In this document: in pieces, positions 1 to 9,541 of the stretch
Layout of the letters: each line of letters starts with the position of its first letter
Position numbering within the stretch: position 1 is the stretch's first letter
DNA from: an uncultured Alphaproteobacteria bacterium
GTDB taxonomy: Bacteria > Pseudomonadota > Alphaproteobacteria > HIMB59
Direction of reading: 5' to 3'
DNA: 64,000 nucleotides
Assembly (NCBI GenBank): GCA_902617515.1
Contig: CACMWX010000003.1
Coordinates: 16,886 to 80,885 of the forward strand
Notes under the pieces: model-generated
What the model saw: only the letters and a program-made list of their open reading frames with translations
Databases searched by the model: none
Told to the model about the DNA's origin: nothing
Position numbers and translations under genes: made by a program

Positions 1-1411
1 TGTTTACTTTTTCCTCAGCTTCTACAGCCTTAGCGCGAGCATTTTCTTCTTCCATTTTAGTTTTTAAGACTGACTTAGATTTTTCTAGAACTTCCATTTG
101 TTTTTGCTTTTCTTCAATTTCTATTCTTTTTGCCTTTTCAATATCTAAGACTCTTGTCTCTTGCTCAGCAGCAATTTTGAACGCATCAACATTTTTCTGT
201 TGAGCAGTTTTTGCATTTTTAATTTGCTCCTCAGCCATAATATAAGCCTCTTCAGACTCATACCTTTTTCTAGCTTCTTCTTTTGCTGTTTGAGCTTTTT
301 CCTCAGCAAGTTTGATATCAACTGATCTTTGTTTTTCTAGACGACTGAATTCAACATCTCTTTCTAATTCAAGAATAGTTTTTTCTGTCTCAATATCTTT
401 TTGTTTAATCTCGATAGAAGTTTGTTGTTTAAACTCATTTTGTTCTTTTCTTCTTTTCTCAATTTCTTGGATAAGTTTAGTTTCTTGTAAACTTTTTTCC
501 ATCTCAACAAAGTCTTTCTTGCTAATCTTTGCAATCTCAATATCTTTTTCTGAAGAGATTTCAGCCAGCTCAGACTCTTTGTCTTTCTCAGCTTTTGTTT
601 TTACTGTCTCAGTATTTTCAATAGCTCTTTGTTGTTCGATTTCACGTTTTTGTTGATACTTTGAAAATTCTTCCTCTTTTTCAATTTCAAGAGTTTGCTT
701 GATAGACTGGAGGTTTTTATTTCGAATACTTACCTCTGTATCTTTCTCAATATCATTTCTTTTCTTTTTACGTGACTGAGTAAATTCTGTTATTTGAGTT
801 AAACCCTCAGCATCAAATGTATTTGAAGGGTCGAATACACCCACGGGTGCTTGGTTAAGAGATGTCAATGAAACAGTCTCTAACTCCAAACCAGTGTGCT
901 TAATGGCTTCTTCAACATGAGCTGCAACATTTTTAATGTACTCAGATCTATTCTCTTGAATTTCATCAAGGCTCATTTTTGCGGCTACAACACCTAGTCC
1001 ATCAACAAATCGACCTTGAACAAGCTCCTTTAAATGATCAGGCTCTAATGTTCTATTTCCCAATGTTTGCGCAGCTATTGAGACAGCTTCAGTTGTAGGC
1101 GCTACTCTAACGTAGAATTCAGCGGTTACTTCAGCCCTCATTCTATTTTTTGTGATAAAAGATTTACTCCCGTTTCGTTGAACCTCTATACAAAGAGTTT
1201 TCATACCCACTGAGGTAATGTTATGAATAATAGGCAAAACGAAGGCACCTCCGCTGATCACAACTTGTTCACCTCCCATACCAGTTCTAACAAAAGCTAT
1301 TTCCTTTGAGGAACGCCTGTACAGCCAATGTAGCAAGTAAACTATAATTGCTATTGCTAACGCTATTAAGATTATTATTGCAATAATATCTGCACCACTA
1401 GTAATGTTCAT
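1..1411 (-). CDS. Flotillin / SPFH-domain membrane protein (C-terminal part runs off the left edge)
   Basis: Minus-strand frame opens at ATG 1411 behind a full Shine-Dalgarno AGGAGGTGAT (revcomp of 1420-1429). Translation MNITSGADIIAIIILIALAIAIIVYLLHWLYRRSSKEIAFVRTGMGGEQVVISGGAFVLPIIHNITSVGMKTLCIEVQRNG... is flotillin-like, followed by an E/K/Q-rich coiled coil. No stop before position 1. Confidence 0.88.
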   Translation of the reverse strand, partial: MNITSGADIIAIIILIALAIAIIVYLLHWLYRRSSKEIAFVRTGMGGEQVVISGGAFVLPIIHNITSVGMKTLCIEVQRNGSKSFITKNRMRAEVTAEFYVRVAPTTEAVSIAAQTLGNRTLEPDHLKELVQGRFVDGLGVVAAKMSLDEIQENRSEYIKNVAAHVEEAIKHTGLELETVSLTSLNQAPVGVFDPSNTFDAEGLTQITEFTQSRKKKRNDIEKDTEVSIRNKNLQSIKQTLEIEKEEEFSKYQQKREIEQQRAIENTETVKTKAEKDKESELAEISSEKDIEIAKISKKDFVEMEKSLQETKLIQEIEKRRKEQNEFKQQTSIEIKQKDIETEKTILELERDVEFSRLEKQRSVDIKLAEEKAQTAKEEARKRYESEEAYIMAEEQIKNAKTAQQKNVDAFKIAAEQETRVLDIEKAKRIEIEEKQKQMEVLEKSKSVLKTKMEEENARAKAVEAEEKVN

Positions 1412-1438
1412 ACCTATTTATCACCTCCTAAGTTGATG

Positions 1439-2140
1439 TTATTGTCCATTAACTCTCATGTCTTGTATTGCTGCTTTGTAAATTATTAAACCAAAAACTA
1501 TTTTATTTAAAAAGTCTGCTAAATTATAAATCACATTAACACTATTGGGGTCAATGCCCCCGCCCAAATGCTCTATGAAATATCCCATTGGATATATAGC
1601 CCATCCAATTGTAATAATAAGTCTGTTCGAGAAGAAAACCATTTGTACATTTTCGTTTCCGCATCTAGCATTTGCTCTTCCGGCCTCTCCAACATATAGC
1701 TCACCGAGGATGTACAACCATCCAGCTAACCAAACAATGAAACCTAATGTCTTGCTCATATAACCCGCTGCACCTAAGAAACCTGCTACAACAAAAACTA
1801 AAGTTCCAACCAATAATCTCCAGAACATGCCTTGTTTAACTTTGACAACTGACATAAGCATTGCATAAAAAATAAGCACAAGCATTGGAAAGTTAAGAAA
1901 CCAATCTATATATCTTAATAAAGTTGGGGCGGTACCGCTGACTACCCAAAGATTTTTTACGAAGAAATAATGTATAGAGGACATCAAACATACAACAGCT
2001 ATCATTGTCATCGGTGTATGAAATCTCGAGCTTACTTTGCTGCGCTCAAAAAAGAAAAATAAGGTGGCACCAATCATGCCAACAGAAATTAACCAGAAAG
2101 ACCCCCCTACAATGTCGTAAGGGAGAAGCATTTTATTCAT
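1439..2140 (-). CDS. Microbial (type 1) rhodopsin, proteorhodopsin-like with variant helix C
   Basis: 233 aa, 7-TM pattern; helix C RYIDWFLNFPMLVLIFY, helix F GWAIYPMGYF, helix G NLADFLNKIVFG with Schiff-base Lys213; helix B His57 (IHYFF). Confidence 0.95.
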   Translation of the reverse strand: MNKMLLPYDIVGGSFWLISVGMIGATLFFFFERSKVSSRFHTPMTMIAVVCLMSSIHYFFVKNLWVVSGTAPTLLRYIDWFLNFPMLVLIFYAMLMSVVKVKQGMFWRLLVGTLVFVVAGFLGAAGYMSKTLGFIVWLAGWLYILGELYVGEAGRANARCGNENVQMVFFSNRLIITIGWAIYPMGYFIEHLGGGIDPNSVNVIYNLADFLNKIVFGLIIYKAAIQDMRVNGQ

Positions 2141-2264
2141 TAAAACTTATTCCTCTTAAGTACATATTACCCGTCCTCTTTAACTAATAATAATTTTTGT
2201 TTCATATTTTGAAATAAATATTCATTGTAAAAACGACAAAATCTGTTGATTAAAAACATTTTTT

Positions 2265-3656
2265 TTATATTTGCTCCCTAATATGGGGTGCTCTAGAGTA
2301 AAGAGCAACAAGAGGCAAAATAAGAAGACCAAATATAAATTGTTGACCCTCAAAACTTAAACCTAGTCCTGCCAAAAATGTACTAATGACTTGAAGTGCA
2401 AGAACACCGATTACTGTAAATCCGTATCCTCCATATCCGCCTAATAAGGAAGTTCCTCCTACAGCCACAGCTGCCACTGTTAAAAATAAATATTGATCAC
2501 CTACACCAATGAACCCTCCACCACTCCAACCCAGCAACATTGCTCCAGTTGCTGCAGAAGTAAACCCACTAATGACATAAACTCCAACCCAATAGGCTCT
2601 CTCAGAAATTGATAATCTGTCAGCAGATAACCTTTTTCCACCAACAGCATATAAGTTTCTTCCCCACTTAGTGTGTCTTAGTCCAACAATTAACAAAATT
2701 GAAATCAATATCCAAATTAAGATAACTGGAGGTATTGGAAGACCAAAAAATTTTCCATTTAATGAAGCTAGGTTTTTTAACCAGTCTGGAACTACACCGA
2801 ACACAGTTCCACCTGTAACAGTGGGAAGTGATACCAATATCTGTACTCCACCTACTACCATGAAGCCAACTCCAAGCGTAACTATTAATGATTGTCCTTG
2901 GAGATTAAAACTTATCAAACCATTGAAAAGCCCGACGATCGTACCAAAAGCAAGAATAACTATAAACGCAAGCCAAGGAGGAACTCCAAGTGAAATAAGT
3001 GACATTAATCCTAAATTAGTTGCGCCAATTAAAAATGGTATTGATAAATCTAGGCCGCCTAACATCACAACTAATGTTTGTCCAATAGTTGCAAGCCCTA
3101 AGAAAGAAGCAAAAACCAACATAGATTTAATATTCTGCAATGATAAGAAGCCATCAATAGAAACTGATCCGATTATAAAAAGACCAACTAACACTGCGAC
3201 TCCTATTATCACGCTCTTATTAATATTTAAAAATTTGTATGCAAGAAATGCTAAGATTAAGAAACCTAATAGTATGATTGCTGATACGACTGTTCTACCT
3301 GAGAAGAACCCGGGTACCAAAAAACACAGTAGTATAAAAAGACCTAAAAGAAGTAAAAATCCTGTAACAGCTATCCAGTTCTTTGCAATAAGGTCCCAAA
3401 AAAGGCTTCTTTTGCTTGTGGTTTCAGTAGTTTCAGGAGGTTGAGATCCATCTTCCTTTACTAAAGATCGATAAGACCATCTAACTAAGAAAAAATGCCA
3501 TCCCCAAAGAATAATGGCAACAACTGCTACAGAGTAAAATGCAACCTGTATCCAATCAGTTCTATCTACATAACCAAGAACTGCGGTACCTATCCCAGCA
3601 GCAACGGCAAAAAGAATTCCAAGTCCTTTTAAAAAATTATGAGTTCTTTTCTCCAT
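2265..3656 (-). CDS. ABC transporter permease, CUT2/ribose type (BPD_transp_2 family), with extra N-terminal TM segments
   Basis: GLATIGQTLVVMLGGLDLSIPFLIGATNLG and GGTSLLGGYGGYGFTVIGVLALQVISTFL motifs typical of RbsC-like permeases; 463 aa. Confidence 0.88.
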   Translation of the reverse strand: MEKRTHNFLKGLGILFAVAAGIGTAVLGYVDRTDWIQVAFYSVAVVAIILWGWHFFLVRWSYRSLVKEDGSQPPETTETTSKRSLFWDLIAKNWIAVTGFLLLLGLFILLCFLVPGFFSGRTVVSAIILLGFLILAFLAYKFLNINKSVIIGVAVLVGLFIIGSVSIDGFLSLQNIKSMLVFASFLGLATIGQTLVVMLGGLDLSIPFLIGATNLGLMSLISLGVPPWLAFIVILAFGTIVGLFNGLISFNLQGQSLIVTLGVGFMVVGGVQILVSLPTVTGGTVFGVVPDWLKNLASLNGKFFGLPIPPVILIWILISILLIVGLRHTKWGRNLYAVGGKRLSADRLSISERAYWVGVYVISGFTSAATGAMLLGWSGGGFIGVGDQYLFLTVAAVAVGGTSLLGGYGGYGFTVIGVLALQVISTFLAGLGLSFEGQQFIFGLLILPLVALYSRAPHIREQI

Positions 3657-3659
3657 TTA

Positions 3660-5933
3660 CTAAACTTTTCTATCTTCTGATAGACCTCCCCATTTTTCAA
3701 GTCCTTCTTGAGATTTTAATTTTATTTTATAAACACCAAACGCTTGCCATATCAGAGGTGAAATAGCTATTCCAATTGCTGTAATTAAAATCATTTTCCA
3801 ATAAGGATAACCAATTGCGAAGAACATCGCAGACCATGTTAATGCAGCTATACTTAAGATAGCAATGTAAGGTCTGAACCTAGCAAATGATATTTTTGCT
3901 CCCATTGTTAAATATGTAAAAAATTGAAATACAAATATTGCAAATATAATTAGTGCTGCTTCTTTAAGCCAAGTAACATCACTTGTGATAAATTCACCGC
4001 GGATAGGTCTTGTATAGTTTATTGATGATGTATCGCCAACAATTAATTCTGTAATAATTGGAGAGTAAAACTTACTTCCATCATCAGTAATAATTGTTCC
4101 AGATGGTGAGGCTAAAAAGTATACAGCGAGTATTGCTAATACACCGAGGAAAATAATGAAAACATTATTTAAATTGATATTCGAGAAAAGAGTTGGTGCC
4201 GTGAGTAAAAAAAGTAAAAATAAAATTAGTATTACAGCGTATCCATCTATCCCAAAGAAACTCTGTCTATTTGATTCAATTCCGTAATAAGATATTGCAG
4301 CAAATACAATAAATGAAATTGCTATTGCAAATAATACCAATGTTTGTGTTTTGATTTCTTTTCTAAATCTTGGCATAGCAATTATTACTATCGCAGATGT
4401 AAAGAAAACTATTCCTCCTAAAGTTGCGACAGCGTAAGCGAAGCCAACCAAAGCGCTCGAGGAAGATGAAAAATCAGGCAATCCTGCACCAACTCTTAGA
4501 TATTCAGATGTAAAATACTGAGGAGCATAATTTAAAATATATTGTAAGTTGGTACCCAAATCAGCGTTAACGAAATAAGCCTCTCTTGTGCCACTCCAAA
4601 CACAACCGAAGAAAATAACAATTGCTGCGATAATAAAAGACACTGTTGGGCCATCTCTATGTTTAACAAGCAAATAGACGAGATAAATCAAGGCTGCTAT
4701 TCCAATAGCAATAAACATCCACACTGTAGAATTTCCACCCTCTGCGCATGCCTTACCTGTGATTAAACAGTCACTCCCGGACTCAAGAGCTTTTTCAAAA
4801 ATCTCAGCATCTTTAGATTTACCTCCAAAACCTCCCACAGTCCCTCTAGTTACTTGATCAAATTTCATATGAATTTGAACAGCAGCAGCACTTAATGTTC
4901 CAATAATAAAAAATACAAAAACTGATAAATTTTTGAATGCTTTTTGAATATAAGGAAGTGCAATAAGTATTAAAAGAGAAGCCACCAATACCGCACCATA
5001 TGATAAGTCTGTTACGAAACTTTGAAATCTTTCAAACCTAAAAGTTGATAGAATAAAATTTATCAAATAAATGTTAACTGAACCTAGAATAGCTCCAAAC
5101 GCACCGCCTCTTCCACCAATTAAACTTGACCCACCTAATACAAGTGCTGTAACTGCCATCAATGTATAAGTAGTACCTTGAGTTGGGTCTCCAGAACCAA
5201 TTAAGCCTGTAAATGCAATAGCTGCCAGTGCAGCGTAAACTCCACCTATAATATGAGCGCCAATTCTTACGACGTAAATTCTCACTCCACTTGTATAAGC
5301 AGACTTTTCATCTGAACCCATTAATTTTAAATGTTGCCAGTAAGCAGTATGAGTTAGTGCATACCAAATAAGTGTCGAGAAAATTAAAAGTATTAGTGTG
5401 GGCTGTACTACCTCAGTGCCAGCACTCCAAGATAACATCCAATCAGGTGCTCTTCCTCCTGGTCTTGGTAAAATAACTAAATTGATACCAGAGAAAGCAA
5501 GAAACATACTTAAGGCAACTATTATTGGTTGAACTCTGATAAAAATTACGATTAAAGCATAAAGAAATTGGTAAATTACTCCTATTGCAAGAGCACATAT
5601 GAAATACGCAACTGGCGATTGAATATAACCTGCAGCATAAAGTTGTATTGTCGTTACATTAATAAAACCAATAAGTGGTCCTATTGATAAATCGACTGTT
5701 ACTCTGCCGGCTAAAGCCAATGCAGTAAGAGCATAAGTAGCAAGAATAAGGGGTGTTGAAACCATAATTGCGGTTCCAATACCCGAGCCTGAAATAATTT
5801 GAGGTCCTCTAATCATCGCAAAAATCATTAGGGCAAAAAATATAAATATTGGAACGATTAAGTATTTTGTTGACTGAGGATCAGAACCTGGAATTTGAGA
5901 GGGTTTTATTGCTGCTACAAGTTGATTAACCAT
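3660..5933 (-). CDS. ABC transporter permease, RbsC-like N-terminal half plus ~420-aa polytopic C-terminal extension
   Basis: VTVDLSIGPLIGFINV and LVLGGSSLIGGRGGAFGAILGSVNIYLI motifs in the first ~335 aa; 757 aa in total, with many further TM segments. Confidence 0.85.
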   Translation of the reverse strand: MVNQLVAAIKPSQIPGSDPQSTKYLIVPIFIFFALMIFAMIRGPQIISGSGIGTAIMVSTPLILATYALTALALAGRVTVDLSIGPLIGFINVTTIQLYAAGYIQSPVAYFICALAIGVIYQFLYALIVIFIRVQPIIVALSMFLAFSGINLVILPRPGGRAPDWMLSWSAGTEVVQPTLILLIFSTLIWYALTHTAYWQHLKLMGSDEKSAYTSGVRIYVVRIGAHIIGGVYAALAAIAFTGLIGSGDPTQGTTYTLMAVTALVLGGSSLIGGRGGAFGAILGSVNIYLINFILSTFRFERFQSFVTDLSYGAVLVASLLILIALPYIQKAFKNLSVFVFFIIGTLSAAAVQIHMKFDQVTRGTVGGFGGKSKDAEIFEKALESGSDCLITGKACAEGGNSTVWMFIAIGIAALIYLVYLLVKHRDGPTVSFIIAAIVIFFGCVWSGTREAYFVNADLGTNLQYILNYAPQYFTSEYLRVGAGLPDFSSSSSALVGFAYAVATLGGIVFFTSAIVIIAMPRFRKEIKTQTLVLFAIAISFIVFAAISYYGIESNRQSFFGIDGYAVILILFLLFLLTAPTLFSNINLNNVFIIFLGVLAILAVYFLASPSGTIITDDGSKFYSPIITELIVGDTSSINYTRPIRGEFITSDVTWLKEAALIIFAIFVFQFFTYLTMGAKISFARFRPYIAILSIAALTWSAMFFAIGYPYWKMILITAIGIAISPLIWQAFGVYKIKLKSQEGLEKWGGLSEDRKV

Positions 5934-5938
5934 TATTA

Positions 5939-7441
5939 TTAGTCAAAATATACGACTTTGATACCCCCTCTGTCAGACTGCGATCTTCCATGACCTACTT
6001 TAAGCTTATCTGTTTCAACAATTTTAATTCTCTTTGAGTCCAAATCAATATTTTTAGTAAAACCATTTTTAAAAGATGTCTTACTAATAAGAGTGTTTAA
6101 ATTATTTTCGATATATTTTGTGTTGTGTTTACCCTTTGTAAAGTTTTTGTCTTTGAGAAGACAAATTAAAAAGGGGATGTTTGTCTTAATACCTTCAATC
6201 TGGGTGCCCTCTAAAAATTTTATTAATTTGGATATAGCATCGTCTCGAATTAAGTCATGAGATATAATTTTTCCAATCATCGGATCATAATAGAAACTTA
6301 CTTCATCTCTCTCATCGTATCCCCAATCTAATCTTATGCCATTTGGTATTTTAGGAAATTTTAATTTATTTATTTTTCCTGGAGATGGTAAGAAATTTTG
6401 AGAAGGATCCTCTGCATAAACTCTGCACTCAATTGAATGTCCATAAGTTTTAATTTTACTTTGATTTAAAAATTTATTTTTTCTATTAAAAGCAAAATTT
6501 ATTTGCATGGAAATTAAATCATTATTTGTAACTAACTCTGTAACAGGATGTTCAACTTGAATTCTAGTATTCATCTCAAGAAAATAATATTTCATTTCTT
6601 GGACATCATATATAAACTCTACAGTACCTGCTCCTTCGTATTTTACATCAGAAGATAATTTTACAGCGGCTTGAGCCATATTGTTAATTAATTCCCTATC
6701 TACTTCTGGTGCCGGAGACTCCTCAATTATCTTTTGATATCTTCTTTGCATAGAGCAATCTCTTTCGAACAGATGCACGGATCCTTTTGCACCAAATCCA
6801 AAAACTTGTATTTCGATATGTCGGGCGTTGGTGATAAATTTCTCAATAAAAATATCTCCGTTACCAAAAGATTTTGCAGCAAGATTACTAGTTTTTTCAA
6901 TTGCATTAGCTAGGTCTTTAAAGTTTTGGACGACGCTCATGCCTATCCCCCCACCACCAGCACTTGATTTTACAAGTAAAGGGTAACCTATTGCTTCACA
7001 TTTTGTCTTAAGTTGTTCATCGCTTAATTTATGAACATTATTTATACCCGGACATATAGGTATATTGGAATTTAGGGCTAATTCACGAGCAATATCCTTA
7101 TTTCCCATTGATTTTATTGATTTTGGTTTAGGGCCAATCCATGTAATGCCTCTGTTTATGACCTCTTGAGCAAAAATGTCGTTTTCTGATAAAAAACCAA
7201 AACCAGGATGAATAGCATCCACATTTGATTTTGTAGCAATTTCTAAAATCTTATTGTAAGAAAGATAACTTTCCTGAGCTTTACTAGGTCCGATATAATA
7301 AGACTCGTCAGATAATCTCACATGCTTTGAATTCTTATCTGCATCTGAATAAATAGCTACAGATTTGTGACCTAATATTTTACAACTTTTTATAATTCTA
7401 TTTGCTATTTCACCGCGATTAGCAATTAAAATTTTTTTCAT
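5939..7441 (-). CDS. Biotin carboxylase (AccC-like / urea-carboxylase-like BC subunit)
   Basis: MKKILIANRGEIANRIIKSC N-terminus, ATP-grasp loop KSSAGGGGIGMSVV, FERDCSMQRRYQKIIEESPAP, FLEMNTRIQVEHPVTELV; 500 aa. Confidence 0.93.
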   Translation of the reverse strand: MKKILIANRGEIANRIIKSCKILGHKSVAIYSDADKNSKHVRLSDESYYIGPSKAQESYLSYNKILEIATKSNVDAIHPGFGFLSENDIFAQEVINRGITWIGPKPKSIKSMGNKDIARELALNSNIPICPGINNVHKLSDEQLKTKCEAIGYPLLVKSSAGGGGIGMSVVQNFKDLANAIEKTSNLAAKSFGNGDIFIEKFITNARHIEIQVFGFGAKGSVHLFERDCSMQRRYQKIIEESPAPEVDRELINNMAQAAVKLSSDVKYEGAGTVEFIYDVQEMKYYFLEMNTRIQVEHPVTELVTNNDLISMQINFAFNRKNKFLNQSKIKTYGHSIECRVYAEDPSQNFLPSPGKINKLKFPKIPNGIRLDWGYDERDEVSFYYDPMIGKIISHDLIRDDAISKLIKFLEGTQIEGIKTNIPFLICLLKDKNFTKGKHNTKYIENNLNTLISKTSFKNGFTKNIDLDSKRIKIVETDKLKVGHGRSQSDRGGIKVVYFD

Positions 7442-8223
7442 TTCTTATCAACGATATAAGGCATTTTAGTATGATTGCCGTTTGAAGTTTTTTGTGGAAT
7501 TTTTTTATCAGAGGAAATTTTTTCTCTCAGAGCCTTTAAGATTTCTACAGCATTAGGAGTGTCAGAGTGGACACAAATTGTTTCACATCCTACGACTACA
7601 TCGTTTCCTTGAACAGTTTTAACTTTATTTTCATTCATTGCTCTTAAACAACGCTCCACGGCTCTATCAGTTGGATAATATTTATTTCGACCCTTGGCTA
7701 TAACCAAATAACCTGTTTCATCATATTCCAAGTCAGAATAAAATTCTCCATAAAATTTTATTCCTCTTTCTTTGTATACTTTTTCATGAAAGGTATTAAC
7801 CATTCCGAAAATACCAACATTAAAAATTTCAGCTGCGTCAGCAATTCCATGAGCCACATCTTCCTCTTTCGCGGAGACACCATATAAAGATCCATGAGGT
7901 TTGATATGGTTTAGTGGCATTCCATACTCATCTAGAAAGGCTTTGATAGCACCAGTTTGATACATCACAAGATTTTTGATTTCATCACGTTTCATTTTCA
8001 TCGGCCTTCTTCCAAATCCTACTAAGTCAGGATAGGCAGGGTGCGATCCAACTTTCACATCATATTTTTTTGCAAGCTCGACAGTTTTCCTCATTGTGTT
8101 TGGGTCTGAGGCGTGAAACCCACAGGCTACATTAGCAGCATCTATATAAGGCATTATTTCTTCGTCATCTGCGAAGGAGTAAATACCAAAACCCTCACCC
8201 ATATCGCAATTCAAATCGACCAT
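7438..8223 (-). CDS. pxpA: LamB/YcsF family protein, 5-oxoprolinase subunit A
   Basis: VDLNCDMGEGFG...ANVACGFHASDPNTMRKTVELA...VGSHPAYPDLVGFGRRPM...HIKPHGSLY is the YcsF/PxpA signature. 4-bp overlap with the biotin carboxylase gene. Confidence 0.93.
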   Translation of the reverse strand: MVDLNCDMGEGFGIYSFADDEEIMPYIDAANVACGFHASDPNTMRKTVELAKKYDVKVGSHPAYPDLVGFGRRPMKMKRDEIKNLVMYQTGAIKAFLDEYGMPLNHIKPHGSLYGVSAKEEDVAHGIADAAEIFNVGIFGMVNTFHEKVYKERGIKFYGEFYSDLEYDETGYLVIAKGRNKYYPTDRAVERCLRAMNENKVKTVQGNDVVVGCETICVHSDTPNAVEILKALREKISSDKKIPQKTSNGNHTKMPYIVDKK

Positions 8224-8368
8224 GAATAATAAATTCCTCTCATTTATAATTTACAGAAAATCAGGCTTTTATGTGAAAATCTTTTCCACATGTTGGAACA
8301 ATTTTGCTTATATTTTTCAGAATATAGGTATTATTATAAATACTTATATAAGTAAGGAGGATAAAACT

Positions 8369-9529
8369 ATGATATTGCTTAAAAAGTTCATAGCTATTTT
8401 AGCTGTTAGTTTTGTCGGTGTCGCAGGTAACTTAAATGCTGACATTTTAGACGAAATTCCAGCTGATATTAGAGACTTCGTTTATAATCCTGACTTTATG
8501 GATCCTAACCAACCGCTTGGTGAAAGTGTATACAGAAATTGGAAAAGTGATAGACCACTTCCTTGGACTATCGGTTATGCAAGTTCTTACGCAGGTAATC
8601 TATGGAGAAAAGGTGTGATGGAGAGATTGTACGGTGACTATTTACCAAAAATGAAAGCAGCAGGTATTCTTAATGATATCGTTGTTACACAATCTAACCT
8701 AAAAGACGCGGTTCAAATTCAACAAATGAGACAGTTAACTGATCAAGGAGTTGACGGATTAATAGTCTGTTGCTCAAATCCTGTTGCATTAAATCCAACT
8801 ATTGAGTATGCGTATGGAAAAGGTGTTCCTACTGCATCAATGACAGGATACTTAACTTCAGAATATGCTATCAGTACATCTGTTAACTATAAATTAACCG
8901 GATATTATATTGCACAATGGTTAGCAGAAACTATTGGTGGTGAAGGTAATGTTGTTATCATGGAAGGAATTCCTGGAACATCAGCATCTGACTCACAGCA
9001 CCAAGGTATGCTAGATGGATTTGCAGAATATCCAGATATTACCGTTGTTGCTGAAATTGCACACATGTGGACACCACAAATTGCTCAAGCTGAACTTCAA
9101 AAATGGTTATCAGCTAATACAATTGAAGTTGACGGATTTGCTGTTCAGTCTTCAGGAGAGTCCGGAGCACTTAACGCTCTAGAATCATCTGGAAGACCAA
9201 TGGTCCCTATGGCTTTGGGTGGAGAAATTGGTGCATTCTGCTATTGGAGAAATAATCCAGACTTTATTGACAGAGCGGTCTATGCATGGCCTCCTGGAGA
9301 TGATGCAGAGTTTGCGATGAATGTTCTTTTAAGAACTATGTATGGTCAGGGTCTTAAAATCCAGTCTATCTTAGTTCCTCCATATGAAGAAGATGTTGAG
9401 ACTATTCAGTCATTTGTTCCTGAGGATTGTGACAGAAACTCAAGTGAGTTTAGAACTGTTGGAATTGAAAACTGGGCTAGTGATGAATACTTAAATAATT
9501 TCTTCGATCGTGGAGAAGCATTACTTTAA
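8369..9529 (+). CDS. Sugar-type ABC transporter substrate-binding protein
   Basis: The ORF is given from 8222, but the likely start is ATG 8369, preceded by AAGGAGG at 8354-8360 and giving a signal peptide (MILLKKFIAILAVSFVGVAGNLNA). Periplasmic-binding-protein fold motifs (TDQGVDGLIVCCSNPVALNP). Confidence 0.88.
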   Translation: MILLKKFIAILAVSFVGVAGNLNADILDEIPADIRDFVYNPDFMDPNQPLGESVYRNWKSDRPLPWTIGYASSYAGNLWRKGVMERLYGDYLPKMKAAGILNDIVVTQSNLKDAVQIQQMRQLTDQGVDGLIVCCSNPVALNPTIEYAYGKGVPTASMTGYLTSEYAISTSVNYKLTGYYIAQWLAETIGGEGNVVIMEGIPGTSASDSQHQGMLDGFAEYPDITVVAEIAHMWTPQIAQAELQKWLSANTIEVDGFAVQSSGESGALNALESSGRPMVPMALGGEIGAFCYWRNNPDFIDRAVYAWPPGDDAEFAMNVLLRTMYGQGLKIQSILVPPYEEDVETIQSFVPEDCDRNSSEFRTVGIENWASDEYLNNFFDRGEALL

Positions 9530-9541
9530 TTCAAGTAATTA

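Noticed and set aside
312-656. 114-aa plus-strand ORF
   Set aside because: Antisense to the flotillin coiled coil; Ser/Phe-rich translation is typical of the reverse of Lys/Glu-rich coding sequence.
2671-3444. 257-aa plus-strand ORF
   Set aside because: Shadow ORF antisense to a clear ABC permease; no RBS or family resemblance, composition typical of an antisense frame.
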